Assembly (NCBI GenBank): GCA_026874595.1
Contig: CM049320.1
Coordinates: 22,331,714-22,395,713 of the forward strand
Length of the DNA: 64,000 nt
Reading direction: 5' to 3'
Source of the DNA: Sipunculus nudus
Taxonomy: Eukaryota > Annelida > Sipuncula > Golfingiida > Sipunculidae
Below are positions 48,456 through 59,874 of this stretch, in pieces. A program made the translations under genes and the position numbers. The notes beneath the pieces were generated by a model that saw only the letters and a list, made by a program, of their open reading frames with translations, had not been told where the DNA came from and did not search any database. Positions within the stretch are counted from its first letter, which is position 1. Each line of letters begins with the position of its first letter.

Positions 48456-51400
48456 ATGTTTAGAACTAAAAGACTTATACGGCTATCCTGAATTTAGGGT
48501 AATTTCACTGTCAGTCTTAAATATTTAAGATTTTATCAACCGACCAGTAGGCTTTGAACATCATATCAGACCCAGGCCATTTATTGCAGAATTAAATCAA
48601 TTTATCTAGTTGTTGAAACAGCATTTGCGCCCTCACCACCTAAACCGCATAAACCAGCTCCCAATACCTTAAGAAAAAATATTGTTATACAACTCTATGT
48701 GTTTTCCGGGGGGGGGGGGGTTGGAGTTTCATTGTATTTCTCTGTTTAAAATATGAACAAAAGTTAAGAGATGTTATCCTGACAGGTAAATATGACAACA
48801 CGTAACCCCTTTATATGTAAATTAATATCTGTCCAACAACCCCCGGGACAGTTACTAAGCTAATGAGGACCGATAAAATTACTGATAACGTCTCGTTAAT
48901 AAAATATGTCGCGTTACTTAGCGACAAAGCAGGACCTATGAAAAAAGGTAATTGTATCACGCATATTGAGGTGATTTCATTTGGCAAAGAAAAACTGATT
49001 GATCTAAGTAGGCAGTCTGAAACAGGTCACTATTCTTAACAGTTTGTGTTTACACATAACGATATAGGTAAACCTTAAATTTTATATTCTTATGCATTAA
49101 TTAAGTGACATCCTTTGCCGGTGATGTAGTCGAGTCCACAACATCTGGGTACATTAGCATGTCCAAGTCCAAGCTAATCGAGTGCGAGTCCGAGTCCGAG
49201 TCATGAAGTTCAAGCCCAAGCCCTCCTTGGAGCCCTCCTTAAAAGAAATTTAAAATGGAAATTTGGAAATTTGTATTTTTATGTCAACTGCTTTTACATT
49301 TTTTTTATTTCATTAAGCACCTAATTCTGGGCTTCAGCGTGGAATATTCAGTTTTTTTCTAGCAATATTCTGCTAGAATAGTCAGCACTTGTAGATAATG
49401 TTTTCCTAGTATATGACGAAATCCCTGCTGGACTCGGTCTGATTTCTGGATTCCTCTCCACCGAGTCGGAGTACAAGTTTAATGTCCTTACCTTCGAGTC
49501 CAAGTCCCTGAAAAGTAGACTCGAGTCCAGACTTAAGTCAAAGTCCGGACTCTTATTCCTCAAACTCTCTGCCCTACACTTTGCATGATAATGTGCTTCG
49601 GCGTGCACAAGTACACATCGGTAAATTAGGCAGCAACGATGGTTTGCCGTGTAAAACTGTGTGACAGGTGCAAATTGGTGGAGTTCATTTTCTGTAGAAT
49701 TTAGACAAGCTGGGAACCTGAGGATTCGAGTCCTATATCACTTGGTAGTAGGATTTTTATAACATACATGTGGTCGAGAGAATTCCCGAAGTGTATAAAA
49801 GTTGCAAAAACAAATGTGTTTCAACTGATAATTTCCTTTATCTGTGTAGGCATCTTTCTGAGTCCAAATGTCACCACGGTAGAGGGTGCCAGGAGCGCTC
49901 CGTATGATGATGCAGTTTCCAACATCACTTGTCCAACGGGCTACGTAGCAGAACGCTGTGAATGCACTAGCGTTGTTATCTGTGATGGCTCTAAATTTAC
50001 GGAATCCCAAGGCAAGCTCACCTGCAATGCATTCAATGCTGCAGCCCAACCTAGCGTGAAGGTATATGATGTTTTGGTACAGTAATATTTGTTTGAAGAG
50101 AAATTAAGCCATCGAGAGCAACATAAATGTTGACATATTATAAGCATAAACATGCATAGAGGAAAACATTATTTTTTGTTTAAATGAATGAATGTGTCAT
50201 TTTTGACAGGAGCTTCGTGCATTTTTAAAAATAAAACCTTGTTTGTTATGCTTTATTTTTTCGTGTGAACATATGTCTCCTATCTGAGGACTTGATTAGT
50301 TTGAAGAGTCCTCCTGCGAAAATAGTCCAGCACGTAATGCTAAAGGTTGCATCCCTGGGAGAAAAAACTAAATGTGAAATCAAGTTGTTTCAAATACAGA
50401 TTAGACCCTTTAAAGTGGACGTCATTTTGGTACTGCGATTTTTCTGATGGTTTACGATATAATTTAGTATTTATGACATTCACATTCATTGTTTTTTTTT
50501 ATTTGTACACAATCTTAATGCCGAGTTCCACAATATATATTAGGAGGGGCGGTACTGGGAGATACATTAAATCTGTAACTGTCCACTTGAGCTCTCGCTG
50601 TATTCTGAATATACAATGAGAAGGAAGATATAATCTGAGATGGATTTTGGCAGACACGTTCCTAATACTGCTGATAACGGAATTAAATTATCTTTTCTAG
50701 GTAAGTTGATGTGATTTCTACAGGCAAATGAATTATAAGGGCCCATGTTAGTTCCAGTTCAAGTTAAGCGGGGGAGGTACAAAGCCATAGCAGGGTCCAA
50801 TCAGATAGCAGCCATGATGTGTATAATCAATAACACAAGAAGGCAAGCAATGTGATTAGTCAGTGTCTGTCAGTGTCTGCTCGAAATACCGGTACTCACC
50901 AGTACAAGCTTTGATGAAACTCCATTCCCTATGCATATATATTTTTCAATACATGTTGGCTTATAACTAAACTGATTTGCCAAGTTAGATCAATCATTGT
51001 TAGAAATTACACCTTGTTGAATCAGAATGAGAGTACACCCTACACAGTCACACCATTGTTCTGTACTTTTAGCTGTTTGAAGTTGTAAAGCATCTTGGCT
51101 AAATAAAAATTCAGGGTCAGGGTATCATCAGGCTAGGTACATGAAACACATCTGGTTACGTCAATAAAATTACTAACCCCTCACTTATTCAGGGTAACAA
51201 ACAGTACATGTATAAGAGTGAAAACAAATCCTTATTTGAAGAAAATGAAACCAAAAAATCCAGTTTTTAACAGGCAAAGTGGTGGAATTTAAATATGCAT
51301 GAAAAAACACATTTAACCACATAATGTTTCCATAATGCTTCAAGCTTGCAGCTTCTAAACGTCTTTGTTTAATCAGGCCATTACTCTTGAATGACCTTTG

Positions 51401-52456
51401 GAGTTCTGAGCTAGCAAATAGACAGATAGGGGGGATTTCAGCAATGTATTGTTACATATACAGGCAGCTTCAGTAAGAGGGTATCTGTTTGTATGTGTTA
51501 GTATATGTTAATTAGTATCTTCTTTTGGTTACTCAAAAGCTCATATGATTAAAAAGGGTTCATATTTATGTAATGTTACATGTAAACTTTGAAATGATAA
51601 TACATTTATGCGGGTCCCGGGGACATAAAGTTATGATTTACTGATTTACACCCATTCCCAGCTAACCACCAAAAGAAGATAGACTTTACATATATTTATA
51701 TGTCAACAGTAAGCCACGGGCTCAGGCTGATTTATGTAAGATAAGCTTGGCTCTGGTTGTCAGTCCCAGTCACATGACCCCAAAGCGGACCTGGTTGTTC
51801 AAGAACTCGGCCATTAAAGCAACCACTTACAACAAACCGCTTTTAATGGACGTCACATTTAGAAAACCTTGTTTTTTTTTCTTATTCGTCTTTTGTATTG
51901 GTTTCACATTTTAAACATTCACTTCAAAGAGAAACATGATCAAATTGTTGGTTGCGGTAAAATAACAACTCAAGTTCAAAATACCAATTGATACCAGAAT
52001 ATTTTTTCAATCCTCTGGCCATAACTTATGTATGTTTCTGTCGTCTATCAGTAATATGGCGTTTCGCGGGTTCTGGAAGCATTTTCTGGCCACATTTTTA
52101 ACAGTAACATTCCACGGCTCATTTTAGCACATTCATAAATAAATTTTTTATTCTTTGACTGCCGTTGTTAATATCAGCATGTAAAATATCCAGGAGGCGT
52201 CAATACAGGGGGCATGGGGATATATGCACCCCCACCCGCTTTCTTGCAAGAATGGATTGTCATCCATCTGATATTCAGAGAATAATATTTGTATATTAGA
52301 AATTGAATATATTAATAAATAGAATTATAGACATTCGTTCTATTTCTGAGTTTAAAATGAATAAATATGAAAGCCTGGTTTAGAATTATCAAATACTGGA
52401 AACGTAAAACCTATTTTTCAAAATTCGGGTCTGGCACACAGAAAATAAAAGGTTCT

Positions 52457-52500
<44 letters not shown>

Positions 52501-55500
52501 TCGCTCGTTTATTTGACGTTACTGTGATTATATAACATTTTCAATATTTTGTCTCAATTGTCAAGCTTATATTTTTCATACTTTGAGGCAAAAATCACCT
52601 GCGCTGCGCTCGGGGAAGGTACCCAAAAGTATCAGCTGATAACAGACCAATCTGTAAAGCCCAGTGCTTCATGCCCAACGGGGACTGTATTAACTGGCTG
52701 CATGGTCCATTCACCGTGAGTAATTACTATCTTCATCACAACACGTGGGCTCTTTTTTATTAAACTGAATAAAATTATGCGAAAGACTTGGATGAAGAGT
52801 AGTCAGTCATGTAGTCGATCCCACAATACCCTAGTCCGAGTGCAAGTCCCAGCCACCCGAGTCCAAGTCAGAGTCCTTGAGGTTCTAGTTCTTGAAGTTC
52901 TTCTTATTCGAGTCCGAGTAATTTGGAACCTGAGTCCAAGTCCCAGTCGAATACAAAAATCTTTAAAATTTAAAACGGAATATTTTTAGATTTTCAAATA
53001 TACAGTTTGAAGTTAGTTCACACATGCTCTTAATGGGTAATTAAATGTATAGCTCCCTACGCAGAACAAAACATTGTATATATGATTTTTTTTACATTCT
53101 CTCAGTAGTTCACACATGTATGTCTGTATGATAAGTGATTATATTTTGCTTTGCATTGGACTCGGTCTGATATCTCAAGTTCTTTCCTCCTAGTTCGACT
53201 TCTCGAGTCTTAGTCCGAGTCCAGGACCTTCGAGTCCGAGTTTTAGTCCCTAAAAGGGATGACTCGGGTCCGGACACCATTCCAATTCAAGACTCGAGTG
53301 CTACATCTCTGAAAGTAGCACAGTACTGGCTCCTCCGAAAATTATAACTCAGTAATGTCTGCAGTTGAATGGGAAAGAGTATTACTCTCTGTATTAACAC
53401 ATCTAAAGGTGAAATTACTTTTACTGATTAACAACATATATTTTTTTCTAACGCTGGCTAGTTTTCAATGGTATCTGGATAGAACCACGGTGTTATCAGA
53501 GGTGTGCAATCTTCAAATTATGTGCCTTATTAAAATATTTAATTACGTAAAGTGCTAAAGCTCCCTGGGTTCAATAAGACGCTTTTGAATTAAATAAAGT
53601 TTCATGAATTTAAGTACATAGTTTGTCAATGATTATTTAGACGATGCATGTTAAAATCGTTAGATGGACTGGAAACTGATCCACGTTTTAAAGCATTCAA
53701 TTGACGTTCTCAGGTGGGGAGTCTATGCCGGTCACACTGTTGATGGAAACACTTGTAGAATGGATGCAGACTGTGTAAACTTCTGCACACTGCAAGTAAG
53801 ATGTAGAGGTGAGTGATGATTGACAGGTTTACGGGCCCGGGTTGATTTATATTTTTCAATCCTCGCGTGTGTTCGTTTATACCACAGAATTCTTGCATCC
53901 AACCTGCCCCAACCCGCGGGGACCCAGCCTTTCCTGACAAAGACATGACACTTTTCTCTCTTTGTTCTATCACGCAGAGGTATCACGCAGAAATGCAAGG
54001 AATGATATTTATACCAGCAAAAAAGTAAATCTGTATTTAAATGACAGCTGACACACCTTAAAGCTAATGGCGGAGCCTTTTTTCCAGAGAAAACGAAGAG
54101 ATATAAATAGCATAGACGAAACTTTTAAGCAGAAAGGCCAGTTTGATAACATATTTTTTATGATGTGTATAATTATTTAAACAAGTTTTCAGACTGTTAG
54201 ATGAAATGACTATTTGCTCATCTTGTCTATTACATTGACCATCTTGAGGATAAACAGAGAAAGAGGAAAGTCAAGAGAACAGCAGCACCGTACCCGGAAC
54301 TGACGTTCCTTTCCAAAATTGGCCTTGCTAGTCCAATTAGCCATTTGTGTGGTTATTTTGATGTCTTACCCAACTCAGAATTTAACTTTAGGTATTCTTG
54401 TATTAGAATTATAAATTAAATAGAAATGAACTCTGGTGGAAAGGTGATTCTATGCCGCACATTTCTTCTTATCATTTTTTATACAGCACTCTATTGCAAA
54501 GACCCCGGGCAAGGCCAATATGCAACCAGGACAGGGGGAGATTTCTATTACGGAGATACAGTGGAGTACCGGTGTGACAAGGGATTCTTTATATACGGAG
54601 AGAAGGTTCAGAATCGCCAGGAATTGTGGTGTGATGAAGACGGGAACTGGAGCGCCATTGTCAGCGACTGTATACGTAATATATTTTCTCTCATCATGGG
54701 GCGACAATACAGGGGGCTATTCAATATTGTCACCCCCCCCCCTCCAGTTTTTAGCAAGGGGGCTAGGGGTCAATATAAGCACCTTCTCCATGCTAATCAG
54801 AGAACAATATTTATATATTGGAAATGAAATAGATTAATAATTAAAAATGTATACTTTGGTTCCATTCCTGAGTTTACTATCAAATTATTATCTAAACCTA
54901 GTTTGAAATACTGGAAACATAATGCCTTATTTCATAATACCTCATATAATTTAAAATATATGTGTCACACAGACAATAAAAATTAAAAGAATCACTACGA
55001 TGATATCGGTCTGTCATTTCGTAAAACTTAACTAACATTTCCAGTATAATATGATGTGCCCGCTGAAACAAATACTCTTTGTTTGTTCCAAGAGTTAATT
55101 TGTTTAATCAGGTTTACCACTTGTTTGTTCTAAGTGCTCTTCTATTAAACTCATACAACAGCTGTTGCTGAACATGGTGACAGTTCTTAAAATAAATTTT
55201 ACTATTCAAAATCAGGATTAGAATAAAATTAATACTTAATGTATAATCATATTATTAAAACATTACTGTTGCACTATAGATTAGGTAATAAAGCATTGAC
55301 GATCAGCTTCTCTATAATCACATTTAATCCTCATTTGACGATATTATTTTATATGTGAAAGCTTTTTTAGTCTCTAAAGTATGATCAGAAGAAGAAAATG
55401 TATTGTAGAATGTATCGAGCTATAGCTCCGTAACTTAAAGCCTTTTACCACACAGCAAAGAAGTTGCTATGAGTACTGTGTTTGTTTATGAAAATTTTAT

Positions 55501-55846
55501 GTCTCTATAACCGGAAAATCGTGGAATTCGGACCTTTTGTAAAGTAACAAACTTAATCATTGTTTGTCTTTTCCTCTTCACAGCTTTCTATTACCCCAAT
55601 AAATGCCTCCGCCAGAACAAATGGGTTCTTGTTCATCGTGGTCTTGCAGTGAAGGACGAAAACTCTGTAACCATGTATCTGACGCGTGTGAACTGTGCTA
55701 TATCATGCCAATCGTTTGAGGGTTGTATAAGTTTTACCTATCAAAACAGTAACTCCACCTGTCGGTTGAATCAGGTTACCATGCAGCCTGGGGTTCAATA
55801 TGAACAAGACCCATCAGCAGCATATTACGAAATGAAGTGGCCCTAG
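43750..55846 (+). CDS. Secreted protein: two resistin/PCSK9-CRD-like repeats, sushi domain, PAN domain
   Basis: Exons 43750-43801, 49850-50061, 52588-52715, 53714-53808, 54487-54675 and 55584-55846 join through GT-AG introns with phases 1, 0, 2, 1, 1 into 939 nt (312 residues). Residues 1-18 form a signal peptide. Repeat 1 spans about 45-93: CPTGYVAERC, DGS, CNAFN, then VKAKITC. Repeat 2 spans about 117-161: CPTGTVLTGC, W, DGNTC, LQVRC. In both repeats the first two Cys are separated by eight residues, as in resistin and the PCSK9 C-terminal modules. A sushi module spans 166-224 (Cys166, 192, 211, 224; Trp217). A PAN-like domain spans about 233-311. No membrane anchor is visible. Domain order suggests an extracellular binding or recognition protein; the ligand is unknown. 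The exon model is by eye, but phase agreement and the paralogues make it strong. Confidence 0.82.
45438..45585 (+). CDS. Possible cassette exon with tandem NAGNAG acceptor
   Basis: CACCATCAGCAG offers two acceptors three bases apart. Both give phase 1, in frame with exon 1. The frame reads EIALVPNYCANLCPYGLMGC and on to a TGA at 45583-45585, with further Cys. Used as a terminal exon it would yield a short Cys-rich secreted peptide; an internal GT could make it a cassette. No paralogue of it was seen, so chance is possible. Confidence 0.3.
46700..47935 (+). repeat. Tandem repeat of about 320-340 bases, ending in GACGGACGG motif
   Basis: The landmark ATATGGGTAACAGAGACCTA recurs near 46735 (diverged), 46868, 47113, 47432 and 47770. 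Later units also share AGTGATTACGAT and AAAGGTCTCAA. The array ends with GACGGACGGAAAGACGGATG, ACGCCGGAC and the hairpin listed next. Confidence 0.75.
47941..47971. repeat. Perfect 14-bp hairpin at the end of the tandem array
   Basis: TAGCTCAGATGACT and AGTCATCTGAGCTA pair perfectly around TTC. A hairpin plus CTAA-type end resembles a Helitron-like terminus, but other elements also end this way. Confidence 0.8.
49120..49585 (+). mobile_element. GAGTCC-rich dispersed element, copy A
   Basis: It starts GATGTAGTCGAGTCC, has GAGTCCGAGTCCGAGTC, a central AT-rich part, GGACTCGGTCTGAT, then ACTCGAGTCC-type motifs at the right end. It is colinear with 52800-53325. Both ends carry inverted GAGTC clusters, suggesting a non-autonomous DNA element. 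Confidence 0.6.
49850..50061 (+). CDS. Exon 2: N-terminal linker and most of cysteine-rich repeat 1
   Basis: Acceptor TATCTGTGTAG, donor AAG/GTATAT. It encodes residues 18-88, with Cys45, 54, 56, 62 and 76 and the CNAFN motif. It starts in phase 1 and ends in phase 0, as does the homologous locus 1 exon. An Asn-Ile-Thr glycosylation site lies just before Cys45. Confidence 0.8.
52188..52457 (+). repeat. Intronic dispersed repeat, copy 1
   Basis: Shares with 54690-54985 the ordered motifs CAATACAGGGGG, CAGAGAATAATATTTGTATAT, CTGAGTTTA, AAATACTGGAAACGTAA and CACACAGA-AATAAAA. Both copies lie in introns of the intact gene, in the same orientation. A TA microsatellite (52460-52498) follows. Confidence 0.65.
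52588..52715 (+). CDS. Exon 3: end of repeat 1, start of repeat 2
   Basis: Acceptor ATACTTTGAG, donor GTGAGT. It encodes residues 89-130, AKITC ... SASCPTGTVLTGCMVHS. Repeat boundaries and exon boundaries do not coincide, so the pair of repeats is inherited as a unit. Confidence 0.8.
52800..53325 (+). mobile_element. GAGTCC-rich dispersed element, copy B
   Basis: Left end CATGTAGTCGATCCC; right end ACTCGAGTGCTACATCTCTG. These are imperfect inverted repeats. Interior motifs (AGTCCGAGTGCAAGTCC, GGACTCGGTCTGAT, GAGTCCGAGTTTTAGTCCC) match copy A in order. Confidence 0.6.
53714..53808 (+). CDS. Exon 4: second half of repeat 2
   Basis: The exon has 95 nt, acceptor ACGTTCTCAG and donor GTGAGT. It encodes P-WGVYAGHTVDGNTC, MDADC and CTLQVRC. 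Identical length and pattern occur at 4124-4218 and 60855-60949. Confidence 0.82.
54487..54675 (+). CDS. Exon 5: sushi (CCP) domain
   Basis: The exon has 189 nt, acceptor TTATACAG and donor GTAATA, and is phase 1 at both ends. It encodes LYCKDPGQGQY, YRCDKG, LWCDEDGNW and SDC, a single complete sushi module. An upstream in-frame ATG at 54426 is intronic and not needed. Confidence 0.85.
54690..54985 (+). repeat. Intronic dispersed repeat, copy 2
   Basis: Begins just after exon 5 with GACAATACAGGGGGCTATTC and follows the same motif order as 52188-52457. Confidence 0.65.
55584..55846 (+). CDS. Exon 6: PAN/apple-like domain and stop
   Basis: The 263-nt exon follows a pyrimidine-rich CCTCTTCACAG acceptor. 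It encodes residues 226-312 with CAISC, EGCISFTYQ and CRLNQ and ends KWP then TAG. Asn-Ser-Thr is a possible glycosylation site. Length equals that of the locus 1 exon. Confidence 0.85.
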
Positions 55847-56100
55847 AACGTTGGCTCTATAACTTAATCATCTCGTTAAATTTTGTGTTATGTTATACAT
55901 AGGAATTTTATGACAGCGGAAATATTACCACACTTAAACATAAGACCGTTCCACTATTCATAAAATGAAGTGATTAATTTAAACACTTCACTTGTTGTCA
56001 ACATGTAAAAATTTGGTGTTCAATAATGTCTTCTATCCAACTAACTTTTGTTGCAGTTGCTATTAAAGACTGTACTGATTGATATATTTACACTCATTCC

Positions 56101-56106
56101 AATAAA
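56101..56106 (+). promoter_or_regulatory. Poly(A) signal of the intact gene
   Basis: AATAAA lies 255 bases after the stop. It is closely followed by the 16-bp palindrome ACACGTTCGAACGTGT at 56112-56127. Confidence 0.55.
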
Positions 56107-56129
56107 ATTTACACGTTCGAACGTGTTAG

Positions 56130-56844
56130 TGTTAGTTCTGTCGTAATATATAATACCGCTGTTCTTTTTATCCAAATCGTGTCAAGTACCATCTGACGTA
56201 CGTAGATGTGGTAATGGACAAACTTGGAATTCCATGATAACGTCCAAGTTGGTGACTGCCCATAGTGGTCGTTATATCGGAATGATTGCAATTGTCAACT
56301 TCTACATTTTCTGGATCATATATGGTGGACCAAGAAAAGTGGTCATCATCGAAGGGTTGTCGCATTTTTAGGGTTGTCGCAAGGCGAGGTTCCTCTTTAT
56401 ATCGTAATCCTCGTACATTTGTAGACGTGTGTTTGGTTGAAAGGCACCTGAACTATGCATCGTACTATGCACCATTACGTAAACTAGATTTTCAATAGAA
56501 CCAATCTAGCAAGGAGGATCGAGGACACGTGATAAGCGGTTCGAAACAAGAAAGAGGATAAATAATCAAATGATCATTTGCCATTAATTCTAATGATTAC
56601 ATCATATCAAATATATTGATGCAGAACAGATTATTTGAGTAAATTCTTTAAAATTTACAACAACAAAACGGATAATTTAGACGATTTCTATTAAGGACGA
56701 AATATACAAGGACGAAAAAAGAAAAAAGCCATCCAAAGCCATTTTAATCCTGATATGACAATAAAAGTAATGGTTATAATAAAAACATCACCTGCACAAA
56801 ATATACGAGAGATTTGGTAGAGACTTGAATAAACTTTATTATTA

Positions 56845-56887
<43 letters not shown>

Positions 56888-57210
56888 ATTATTGCTATAA
56901 GTTTGCTTCAAACCCAGGGAGCTAGGTGCATTAGGTACAGTAATAACAAAATATACAACCGGCTTAAATCGGATCCAGTGTTTGGTGAATCAAGCATACC
57001 CCAGATTTGGCTTGAAAATGTGAAAACAAAACCTGTGTGACATATTCGTATATACTTTCATTTTCTTCTAATTTTGGCTGTTGGAAGTCAACACCCTCAT
57101 TTTTAATGCTGGATAAACTAAGTATATTTTGATATCCCGGAATCCATTCTGGTATCGTACTACATGCCAGGACACTATCGTACGCATCCTCTCATTTTAC
57201 AGCCTGTTAT
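56130..57210. other. Intergenic, nothing but an ATT repeat
   Basis: A TTA/ATT trinucleotide run lies at 56845-56890. No gene supported. Confidence 0.5.
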
Positions 57211-57214
57211 TAAA

Positions 57215-57450
57215 AAGGCCAGGTGATTACTGCACCTGCGGGTCCAGCCAGATTGCTGGGTCATACCAAAAAAGAACCCGCGAAAAGAGCACACGTTTAT
57301 GACTGAAACACGGCCGTTGGGGACGGCCTTGGCTTTAAGCCAGCTCACCCTGGTTTAGCCCGACCGAGTACATTGTCACCGCTAAGAGTGAGACTGGAAC
57401 CCATGATCTCCAGGTATGATCTCCTGCGGTTTACAAATGAGCCACAGAAG
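57215..57450 (-). mobile_element. SINE, copy 2
   Basis: On the minus strand, TGTGGCTCATTTGTAAACCG and GATCATGGGTTCCAGTCTC resemble boxes A and B. They are followed by CCAGGGTGAGC, ACGGCCGTGTTTCAGTCAT and TGACCCAGCAAT. The layout matches 27838-28030, confirming one family; the tails diverge. Confidence 0.7.
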
Positions 57451-57454
57451 AATG

Positions 57455-59510
57455 TACATAATTTCAATTCTTCAGTGTAGGATATTTAGAGGATCCAAAA
57501 AATCCAAAATTCGTGAGGAATTGTAGTCACATATATGCTTAAATGGTTCCTGGATATTTTCCTACAATCCTATCGTAATAATCGTTGTACTACCAATCGA
57601 TATTGGACGATACTGTATAACAATACATTGATGAAATGACAGTGATATTAGGAATAACTAAACCAGGACTCAACCATCCATTTAGACGAGGATTGGTTAT
57701 CGCCTTCTCGAGCAAGTGTATTCGGGGCGCTGACGTTTCATAACTAGGTAAAAGGCTTCATTGTGAAATAAATGGCCTGGAACTGGTATATTGTGCTGAC
57801 GATGCTAGTCGGTTGGGGCAAAGCCAATAACCCACGTTCCCCGTTGAACGCGGTCATATTTAACTTCCTTTAACCTCACTTAACCCAGGAGATCTATAAG
57901 AACCGACGATTTATATACATTATGCGTAATGTGGTAATCTACTCAATAAGCGTTATGTATTCGGTGTGCATGAAAGTAATGTTTGCTTGCCTACCTTTTA
58001 CTGTTAACCCTACATCCGGAAGGCCAACGTTTTCTATACATCACCATCAGTCTGGTTAACCATGCACATACTCATCAGTACATCAGCGAAACCATTAAAG
58101 CTTTAGCTACGTTCACCTTTGGCTAAAGTCAACTTTACCTAAATGTTCGGGTGCTACTTGTATGCGTGAGGACGGGAAAAAGGAGGAGCTAATGAACCCG
58201 ATATCGTTATCATTATTAAAAAGGATAAAATTTATGTTTCTACATGAGTGTATTCTTACCAAAATTGTTCTGATTTCATATCATTGATAGGTCAAGTAAT
58301 GCTTGAGACGTGTGTTTATTTTAATAAAATCATGTTTACGTTTAAGAATACGCTCAAGAAAACACTACTTGTAAAGCTGTGTTAAAATTTAATTTAGTCC
58401 CTACAGGAGATGATCTGGTTGACGAATTACCTTTGCTGGCTGAATTTAAATATGACCTAGCGGTAGGAACTGGTACTGAAATCATTATCGATGACTGAAA
58501 AAATAAAACCGAGTAATCGACCGATGATCGATTATAATTCGATTATTTTTTGTACTTTCTATATTTATTTGAAATTTGTTGTACAATATTACCTAAAATA
58601 TAGACCCGAGTAAACAATCTTACATGTATATCGGTATTCATGATTAAACCATCAGTCCAACCGCAGCAACGGTCGACTTGCTCTAGGACGATTGTTGCCT
58701 GCGCAAGGTTTCATTTTAAAGCTGTTCATTACTTTGTGTTTTTATATCTCTGAGAGATAAGATGCGTTTCATGAGCATACATAATCGTATTTTATAGATT
58801 TTACAAAAATGCTACCGATTTAGTCGATTTTGAAAGGAAACGACCAGTCATCGATATTCGATTAATTAACAATCACTTTTGACCATGTGCTTGAATGTAA
58901 AACATTGTGAGATTGCAAAAAGTTACTGTAGATTCAGAAATGATCGCGCGCTTAAAACTTCGTCTTTTTTGTAGAACAAGAATATAGTGTGTTGATTGAA
59001 CTCGAGGTAAGATTATAAAAACATTAGCTACTCTTGTCTCACTAATATCTACATGTACGCAATACAAAAGAGAACCTATACACATTGTAACTTCCTTTCT
59101 TTCTTCTGTCACTAGTCAATGTATATTCCTTTGTCAATCGACCACCGGCTTATCAGTTAATAACAAAGCAGTCAGTGACTCCGCCCACTGGACATTACTC
59201 TGACCAAATTGGCGCCACTTATAACAACACAGGTATGTTCAACGGGTATAACAACGTAATAACCTGTGGCTTGATTGAGGGACATATCACTCGGTGTGTC
59301 TGTACATGTTGAACAAGCAAGCCTCAGCTTGTTTCATATTTTTTCATCGTTTCAGGTTGTATTGGTCTGATACAATACCTGCTTTTCAGATATACCAATT
59401 TGTCAGAAACATTCTCAGTGATGTCAAGCTTTTCCGATCAGGTATTTTCAGAACGAGTCTTGAATTTTAGTTATTCATGCTGCATTTGTTCTTTGTTTTC
59501 AGTAAAATAA
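57455..59510. other. Intergenic, no supported gene
   Basis: A plus-strand stretch at 59232-59300 reads NNVITC ... TRCVCT in the phase expected of repeat 1, but then stops; it is discussed as a finding and not called. The rest is unrecognised. Confidence 0.4.
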
Positions 59511-59519
59511 AGCAGTGAT

Positions 59520-59610
59520 GCAGGCTTGCGTCAACTTTTTTATCGACTCGGGCTCCGAGGTGACTCGTAGGTCTAGGACTCGGACTTTACTCGGACAAGT
59601 CGAAAAGAAA
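59520..59610 (+). repeat. GAGTC-rich dispersed element, partial copy
   Basis: TCGACTCGGGCTCCGAGG, AGGACTCGGACTTTACTCGG and, at 59825-59850, GGACGCGGTCTTGGACTTG belong to the family at 49120 and 52800. The copy is short and partly interrupted. Confidence 0.45.
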
Positions 59611-59874
59611 AAAAAAAATCTTTCATATGACAGACTTATGAACGTGTGCAAACTACTAACAGATTATTGCAAATAATAAAACTATATGTACCAAGCCCTG
59701 TGGAGCATCAGAACCAAGAAATATAATTAACCAGTATAGTAAAAGCGTGTTTGAATTTGAATATATATCTATATGATTGATAATCTGATATTTCAATTTT
59801 AAATTGCTTTTCACTGATAGCTGTATTGGACGCGGTCTTGGACTTGTGTTCGAATACAACATTATATGAAGGTA

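Larger units (their letters stand above)
44000..49110. other. First intron of the intact gene
   Basis: About 6 kb between exon 1 and exon 2, containing a C/G homopolymer block near 44274, TA runs at 45601-45654 and 48411-48450, a tandem repeat at 46700-47935 and a possible cassette exon at 45438-45585. Confidence 0.6.

Noticed and set aside
49768-49849. ATG at 49768 as the gene start
   Set aside because: A clear acceptor at 49848-49849 and the phase match with exon 1 and with locus 1 make it intronic sequence.
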